Source of the DNA: DATEHG01 sp041691295
GTDB taxonomy: Bacteria > Gemmatimonadota > Gemmatimonadetes > Gemmatimonadales > GWC2-71-9
DNA: 9,815 nucleotides
Direction: 5' to 3'
NCBI GenBank assembly: GCA_041691295.1
Contig: JBEPVA010000147.1
Span: 1 to 9,815, forward strand
The translations under genes were made by a program, and so were the position numbers. Below are positions 5,986 through 9,815 of the stretch, piece by piece; the stretch's first letter is position 1; each line of letters starts with the position of its first letter. The notes beneath the pieces are model-generated. The model searched no databases. It was not told the DNA's origin and worked only from the letters and a program-made list of their open reading frames with translations.

Positions 5986-7008
5986 TCACCGAGTGGCGGC
6001 CCCCGCCAGGCGGTCCCGACCAGTCTGTTTCAGCTGAAACCAGCGCCATTGCCGCAAAAATAGTGTGCGCGGCGCGAGAAGACCCAGGCCCCAGAACAGC
6101 GTGAACGCCAGTTTCTGAGTGGGTCGGAAGGCGGCATCGGACCAGATCGCTCGAATCAGCAGGATATACGCCCGCACCTGAGTACGTACACTGGCGATCA
6201 GCTTTGCGCTGGCGAAGCTGTTGCGCGCAAAGAACGAGTTGCGTTCGACCACGTGGCCGAGTCCGAAATGCCCGGCGATGGTCCGCTGGATGTCAATTTG
6301 GCGCTCGATCCCGTCAGGCGTGGTCATCCGTTTGATGTAGTGGCCATCGGGATTGAGCCGGTACTCGCTCTGCGGCTCGGCCAACGCGCGGACCGGTGCA
6401 AGCAACGTGGCCCCGAAAGACAGATACTGATCCGCAGCCGATGGAAACCGGCGAGTTGGCATCGGCAGCAGCTGGGTGAAAATGTCGCGGCGGTAGGTCT
6501 GGCAGGTCATGGCCCCTGCGACATGACGTCCCGTTCGGCGCATCTGGTCTCTCAAATCACCATCGGACAGCTTCGCACCCTTGGGACGGAGCTCGCCCGT
6601 ACGGCTCCCGCCAGGATCGATCACGATCTGCGGGTGGACGAATAGCCCGCATTCAGGATGCTGCTGGATCTCGCGGGCGACGGCCTCCAGCTTCCCGGGA
6701 AGCCAGCGATCATCCGAATCGAGCGTGGCGATATATTGACCACGACAGAGCGCAAAGCCCGCCTCGAGCGAAGCCGACTGCCCGCCATGGGACTCACGCA
6801 CGTACTGGATCCGGTTGGATGCCCGCTGCCGAAACGTCTCGATCCAGGCCGGCACGAGTTCACCGGTCTGGTCGGTTGATCCGTCGTCCACAAACACAAT
6901 TTCAAAGTCTTGAAACGTCTGGGCCGCCACTGAGTCGAGCATCTCGACGACGAACGTGGCGTGATTGCGCGAAGCAGTCAGGACGCTAAACAGCGGAGAA
7001 TGGGTCAT
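5986..7008 (-). CDS. Family 2 glycosyltransferase (first of two paralogues)
   Basis: A 340-residue GT-A glycosyltransferase expected to add a sugar to the lipid-linked repeat unit. Motifs are FSVLTASRNHATF (7-19), VDDGSTD (40-46), GGQSASLEAG (75-84), LDSDDRWLPGKL (97-108) with the metal-binding DSDD, SAADQYLSFGA (190-200) and GHFGLG (246-251). The C-terminal third is helical and basic and ends near RQWRWFQLKQ, so it may sit against the membrane. It aligns end to end with the glycosyltransferase at 525-1511, sharing long identical stretches (for example DSDDRWLPGKL and GHFGLG) and about half of its positions by eye. The ATG at 7008 overlaps the polymerase stop by 4 bp (ATGA) without a visible Shine-Dalgarno, so translation is probably coupled. 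The GH10 gene follows after 22 bp. Donor sugar and linkage are unknown. Confidence 0.94.
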   Translation of the reverse strand: MTHSPLFSVLTASRNHATFVVEMLDSVAAQTFQDFEIVFVDDGSTDQTGELVPAWIETFRQRASNRIQYVRESHGGQSASLEAGFALCRGQYIATLDSDDRWLPGKLEAVAREIQQHPECGLFVHPQIVIDPGGSRTGELRPKGAKLSDGDLRDQMRRTGRHVAGAMTCQTYRRDIFTQLLPMPTRRFPSAADQYLSFGATLLAPVRALAEPQSEYRLNPDGHYIKRMTTPDGIERQIDIQRTIAGHFGLGHVVERNSFFARNSFASAKLIASVRTQVRAYILLIRAIWSDAAFRPTQKLAFTLFWGLGLLAPRTLFLRQWRWFQLKQTGRDRLAGAATR

Positions 7009-8438
7009 GGCCGGGTCTGCCAGCCATCAGCCTGGGCTGAGGCGGCCGGAAGTGCCCCGGCAAGGCGGGGGCGCTCCCGCCAGGTGCTCTGCAGCACGGG
7101 CGGTTGCGCCGCTGCTCCGGCGATCTCCTCCTCCGAGTAGGTCAGCCGGGCGACGGCCATCATGGCAAAGAACGAGGGCAAGTTTGCCAGCGGAAAGAAG
7201 GTCTCCGCGAACGAGCCGACCGCCATGAAAGTCACCAGCGTCAGAGCAAAAAGGGCTCCAGCTCCGTGATGCTGCCGCCACTCCTGCAGCGATTCGACCC
7301 ACGTGGTGCCAAGCAGCAGGAGGTACAGGGCGAGGCCGATGACTCCGAGGCCCAAGGCAGCATCCACATACCCGGAGTGGGCGTGGAAGAAAACCCAGCC
7401 GAGTTGCGCCGCGAACATATCGATGCGCTGTGGAATCCAGAACCCGCCAAACCCGAATCCCTGAAGCGGGCGCTCCAGGAAGAATGTGTAGGCCATCTGC
7501 CAGATATACGTCCGACCCGTGAAGGTCCCGATATCGGAGCCCTGCACATCCTGCCGGCCCATCGTCGCAGTGCCGGTCAGCAGACCATGAATGTCCGGGA
7601 CAAAAACGATCGCGGCGGCGACCAGCGCGCCAACCAGCAGCGCGCCAAAGACGAGCTCACGCCTTGGCCTGGCAAAGAATCCCGCCGTGACCGCGGCGAC
7701 CAGGAAGCTCGCAACTGAGGTCCGCGAACGGGTCAGAAACATGCAAATCCCGGCCACCGCGCAAATGGCGATCATCAGTCGCCGGCGCGGACCCGCGATG
7801 GCCAGACCCCCGGCAGCCATGACCAGTATCGCGCAATCCTGAGCGGTCGGATTGGGGTGTGACATGGGCGCAAACCGGTAACCGCCCTCCCACGGCCTGA
7901 AATCTCCGAACACGATGGAAAGCAGCAAGCCACCGAGGGTCACGATGCCGGTTGTCACCAGCCCCAACATCAGGATTTCGGTCCAGCTCCATCGCCGGGA
8001 AAGAGCCACTGCAAGCAGCATTCCGACCGCAACGGCCCCGGCCCGTTTCACCGAAACCAACGGATCGTCGGACCATGCAATGCTGGCCACCGCGACGCCG
8101 CCAAATGCCAGCATTGACCGGCGCCCCCAACGATGGCCGGAGCGTTCGAACCGGACCGGACGTGTCAGATACAGCAGGCTGACGCCGCTCAGTAGCAGCA
8201 GCGCGACCCCCCGGATCGGGCCGCCCTCACCGATCTGGCCGATCGATTCCCGCTTCGTCTCGTTCCATTCCTCGCCCTGAAAACCACCGTGCCGGCCCGC
8301 GAGTGGGTCATAGTTTGAGGCCACGATCAGCAGGGCGGCGATCAGCAGGTACATGAACCAGGGAGGGGCCGCAGAGTGAGAGGCATCCATGGTAGGTGGT
8401 GCCTCGTAGACCCTGCCGCCGGTGGAGGTGGCGCTCAT
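7005..8438 (-). CDS. O-antigen ligase/polymerase family membrane protein (Wzy-type)
   Basis: A 477-residue polytopic membrane protein of the O-antigen ligase/polymerase superfamily. In this setting it most likely polymerises lipid-linked repeat units outside the cytoplasmic membrane. It has roughly ten to twelve hydrophobic helices and the family landmarks PMSHPNPTAQD (191-201), FLTRSRTSVASF (234-245), a large loop with DIGTFTGRTYIW (302-313) and GFGFGGFW (327-334), and AHSGYVDAALGLGVIG (353-368). The loop between about 280 and 350 is where the family keeps its functional arginine and histidine residues. The ATG at 8438 overlaps the flippase stop (ATGA); an in-frame start at 8513 would intrude 79 bp into the flippase and is rejected. 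The neighbouring Wzx flippase favours a polymerase over a ligase, but sequence alone does not separate the two roles. Confidence 0.9.
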   Translation of the reverse strand: MSATSTGGRVYEAPPTMDASHSAAPPWFMYLLIAALLIVASNYDPLAGRHGGFQGEEWNETKRESIGQIGEGGPIRGVALLLLSGVSLLYLTRPVRFERSGHRWGRRSMLAFGGVAVASIAWSDDPLVSVKRAGAVAVGMLLAVALSRRWSWTEILMLGLVTTGIVTLGGLLLSIVFGDFRPWEGGYRFAPMSHPNPTAQDCAILVMAAGGLAIAGPRRRLMIAICAVAGICMFLTRSRTSVASFLVAAVTAGFFARPRRELVFGALLVGALVAAAIVFVPDIHGLLTGTATMGRQDVQGSDIGTFTGRTYIWQMAYTFFLERPLQGFGFGGFWIPQRIDMFAAQLGWVFFHAHSGYVDAALGLGVIGLALYLLLLGTTWVESLQEWRQHHGAGALFALTLVTFMAVGSFAETFFPLANLPSFFAMMAVARLTYSEEEIAGAAAQPPVLQSTWRERPRLAGALPAASAQADGWQTRP

Positions 8439-9742
8439 GCGATGCTGCCAGACTCGCCGACCGACGCCGGCACCAGTTGTGCCTCGACCCCCGGCTGGCG
8501 CGCGTAGTGCCAAACCAGAGCCCAGAGAGACACTGCCAGGGTGGATTCCGTCGCCAGCGTCGCGAATCCCGCACCCCGCCAGGAATACACCGGGATCAAC
8601 CAGAGATTCAGACCGAGGTTCAGCAGGCAGGCTCCGCCCTGCGCCCAGGTCCTGGCGCCTTGAAGGTTGCTGCCAGTAAGCGTATTGGCGGAGAGTATTT
8701 GTGCTGCCTTGAACAGAGGAACAATGGAAAGCAGCCGTACCGCATCGACGGAGGCCGCGTACGCCGGTCCCAGTATCCAGGGTAGCACTGGCGCGCAGAC
8801 AAATAGGCCGATCGACGCCAGGGCACCGTAGCCAAGTGCACCAGGCGCCAATCGACGGGCAAATTGGAGCCCGCCCCGTATTCCCTCGGATCCATGCTTG
8901 AAGAACCGCGCATACGACGCCTGCAACAGCGACATCAGCGGTAAAGTCGCGAGAAACAGCACCTTGTAGGCGGCACTATACAGACCGCTGGCTTCAAGTG
9001 TCGAAAGCCTCGGCAGCAGCGCCTTGTCGATGTCGTTGTACACGTTGGCGGCCGAGACGGTCACCGTGAACAATGCGCCATCGCGATAGTTGAGCGCCGA
9101 CGCGCGCGTTCCGAGTGCCGGAAGCCCAAGCTCACGAGAGGCAGCCACTACTGCGATCACCGCGCTCAGGACAGTCGCTAACAGGTAGACCGTCGCCCAC
9201 TGTGTCGGGGTCGGGTTGGAGATGATTACCAGTGTCACGATCAGCCCGGTGAGGCGCGCAACGGACAGCACCCATTGAACCGCGACCATCCGGTTGACCC
9301 TGTGACAGCCTTGATACGCCTGACCTGCGAGATCGACGAGTCGGGCGAAGACCACGTCTGATGATGCCAGCAGCAGGACCAGCAACGTTGGAATGCGGGT
9401 GGGGAGAATCAGTCGTGCGAGACCGATCGTGATCACGAGAAGGGCAATGCCGCTGGTCAGTGTGATGCGCAGTGATTTGCCCCATGCCGCTCTGAACACC
9501 GCGGGGTCCCGCACCACGTCCCGGACTAGCAGGTGGCCCATTCCGAGAGTGGCAAACGGAGCGATCGCCGCCACAATCGCCAGCACTCCACTGAAGGCGC
9601 CGAATCCCTCGACGCCAAGCGAGCGTGCGACCAGGACAAAGTAGACCGCCTGCAACCCCGCCCGGCCCACCTGGCCAAGAAGAACCCAGAGCGTTTCGCG
9701 GGCGAGCGTGCGCTTCAGAAACGGAGTCTCAGAGCGCGCCAT
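8435..9742 (-). CDS. wzx: Polysaccharide flippase, Wzx-type (MOP superfamily)
   Basis: A 435-residue polytopic membrane protein that moves the lipid-linked repeat unit from the cytoplasmic to the outer face of the inner membrane. The N-terminus is typical of the family: a basic start (LKRTLARETLW, 9-19), a first helix, then VARSLGVEGFGAFSGVLAI (38-56), APFATLGMGHLLVRDVVRDP (61-80) and about twelve to fourteen helices overall. A second-half signature, YSAAYKVLFLATLPLMSLLQASYARFF (split over about 255-281), resembles the repeat in which these proteins carry their central cavity. The ATG at 9742 is the only reasonable start, since the frame is closed shortly upstream by TGA. No good Shine-Dalgarno precedes it, so coupling to an upstream reading frame is likely. 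The polymerase follows with a 4-bp overlap, the classic Wzx/Wzy pairing. Confidence 0.93.
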   Translation of the reverse strand: MARSETPFLKRTLARETLWVLLGQVGRAGLQAVYFVLVARSLGVEGFGAFSGVLAIVAAIAPFATLGMGHLLVRDVVRDPAVFRAAWGKSLRITLTSGIALLVITIGLARLILPTRIPTLLVLLLASSDVVFARLVDLAGQAYQGCHRVNRMVAVQWVLSVARLTGLIVTLVIISNPTPTQWATVYLLATVLSAVIAVVAASRELGLPALGTRASALNYRDGALFTVTVSAANVYNDIDKALLPRLSTLEASGLYSAAYKVLFLATLPLMSLLQASYARFFKHGSEGIRGGLQFARRLAPGALGYGALASIGLFVCAPVLPWILGPAYAASVDAVRLLSIVPLFKAAQILSANTLTGSNLQGARTWAQGGACLLNLGLNLWLIPVYSWRGAGFATLATESTLAVSLWALVWHYARQPGVEAQLVPASVGESGSIA

Positions 9743-9797
9743 CCTGCTTCAGCACGACGAAAGGGGTGCGGCAGAGGATCTGCTTGCAGCTGGTCAT
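9729..9797 (-). CDS. Possible 22-residue ORF, or C-terminal remnant of a sugar transferase, at the window edge
   Basis: The 73 bases upstream of the flippase contain a short minus-strand frame from an ATG at 9797 to a TGA at 9729-9731, overlapping the flippase start by 14 bp. It has AGAGG 8 nt upstream, and its ATG overlaps a TGA of another frame (ATGA, 9794-9797), like the other junctions of this cluster. Its end, ILCRTPFVVLKQDGAL, looks like the C-terminus of priming sugar transferases of the WbaP/ExoY type, which often close with a similar IL-x-RTP-x-x-VL...GA pattern. However, an in-frame TGA at 9810-9812 separates it from anything further upstream. It could be a degraded tail, a tiny coupled ORF, or chance. 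Only 18 bases remain before the window ends. Confidence 0.25.
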   Translation of the reverse strand: MTSCKQILCRTPFVVLKQDGAL

Positions 9798-9815
9798 GAC
9801 GTCGGCCTCTCATCT

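Noticed and set aside
7104..7718. Plus-strand open frame of 204 residues
   Set aside because: It is antisense to the polymerase; charged low-complexity translation typical of the complement of a membrane protein gene.
8439..8513. N-terminal extension of the polymerase to an in-frame start at 8513
   Set aside because: It would overlap the flippase by 79 bp, while the ATG at 8438 gives the 4-bp overlap seen at the other junctions.
1..9815. CRISPR array, tRNA, rRNA, insertion sequence or phage attachment site
   Set aside because: I saw no regularly spaced repeats, cloverleaf-like or rRNA sequence, transposase or integrase frames; the window is filled end to end by coupled coding regions.

Overview
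This window is the interior of a cell-surface or extracellular polysaccharide gene cluster from a GC-rich bacterium. Every credible gene lies on the minus strand, so transcription runs from the high-coordinate end to the low-coordinate end. There is no rRNA, tRNA, CRISPR array, insertion sequence or phage gene. The sequence does not fix the organism. The Wzx/Wzy-type genes, the twin-arginine signal and the GC-rich coding bias suit a Gram-negative or similarly GC-rich environmental bacterium, but I do not assign a phylum.

In order of transcription the genes are: a possible tail of an upstream gene at the window edge (9729-9815); a Wzx-type flippase (8435-9742); a Wzy/O-antigen-ligase-type polymerase (7005-8438); a family 2 glycosyltransferase (5986-7008); a Tat-exported GH10 glycoside hydrolase (4776-5963); a three-helix membrane protein of unknown function (3972-4739); an HTTM-like membrane protein fused to a DCC thiol-disulfide oxidoreductase domain (2674-3975); an acyltransferase-3 membrane protein (1541-2677); a second family 2 glycosyltransferase paralogous to the first (525-1511); and a WecG/TagA/CpsF glycosyltransferase that runs off the low-coordinate edge (1-528).

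The genes read as one polycistron. Five junctions are 4-bp start/stop overlaps (ATGA or GTGA), and the remaining gaps are 22 to 36 bp. A coherent working model is as follows. Cytoplasmic glycosyltransferases (two GT2 enzymes and the TagA-like enzyme) build a lipid-linked repeat unit. The flippase moves it across the membrane and the polymerase joins the units. The acyltransferase decorates the sugar, and the exported GH10 enzyme trims or releases the polymer. The priming phosphoglycosyl transferase and the export or chain-length proteins are not in the window.

The parts that do not fit a routine cluster are the HTTM-DCC fusion with its small membrane partner, and the GH10 enzyme. The GH10 enzyme keeps both catalytic glutamates but lacks the usual xylan-binding signature of the -2 subsite, so its substrate may be the polymer made by this cluster rather than plant xylan.
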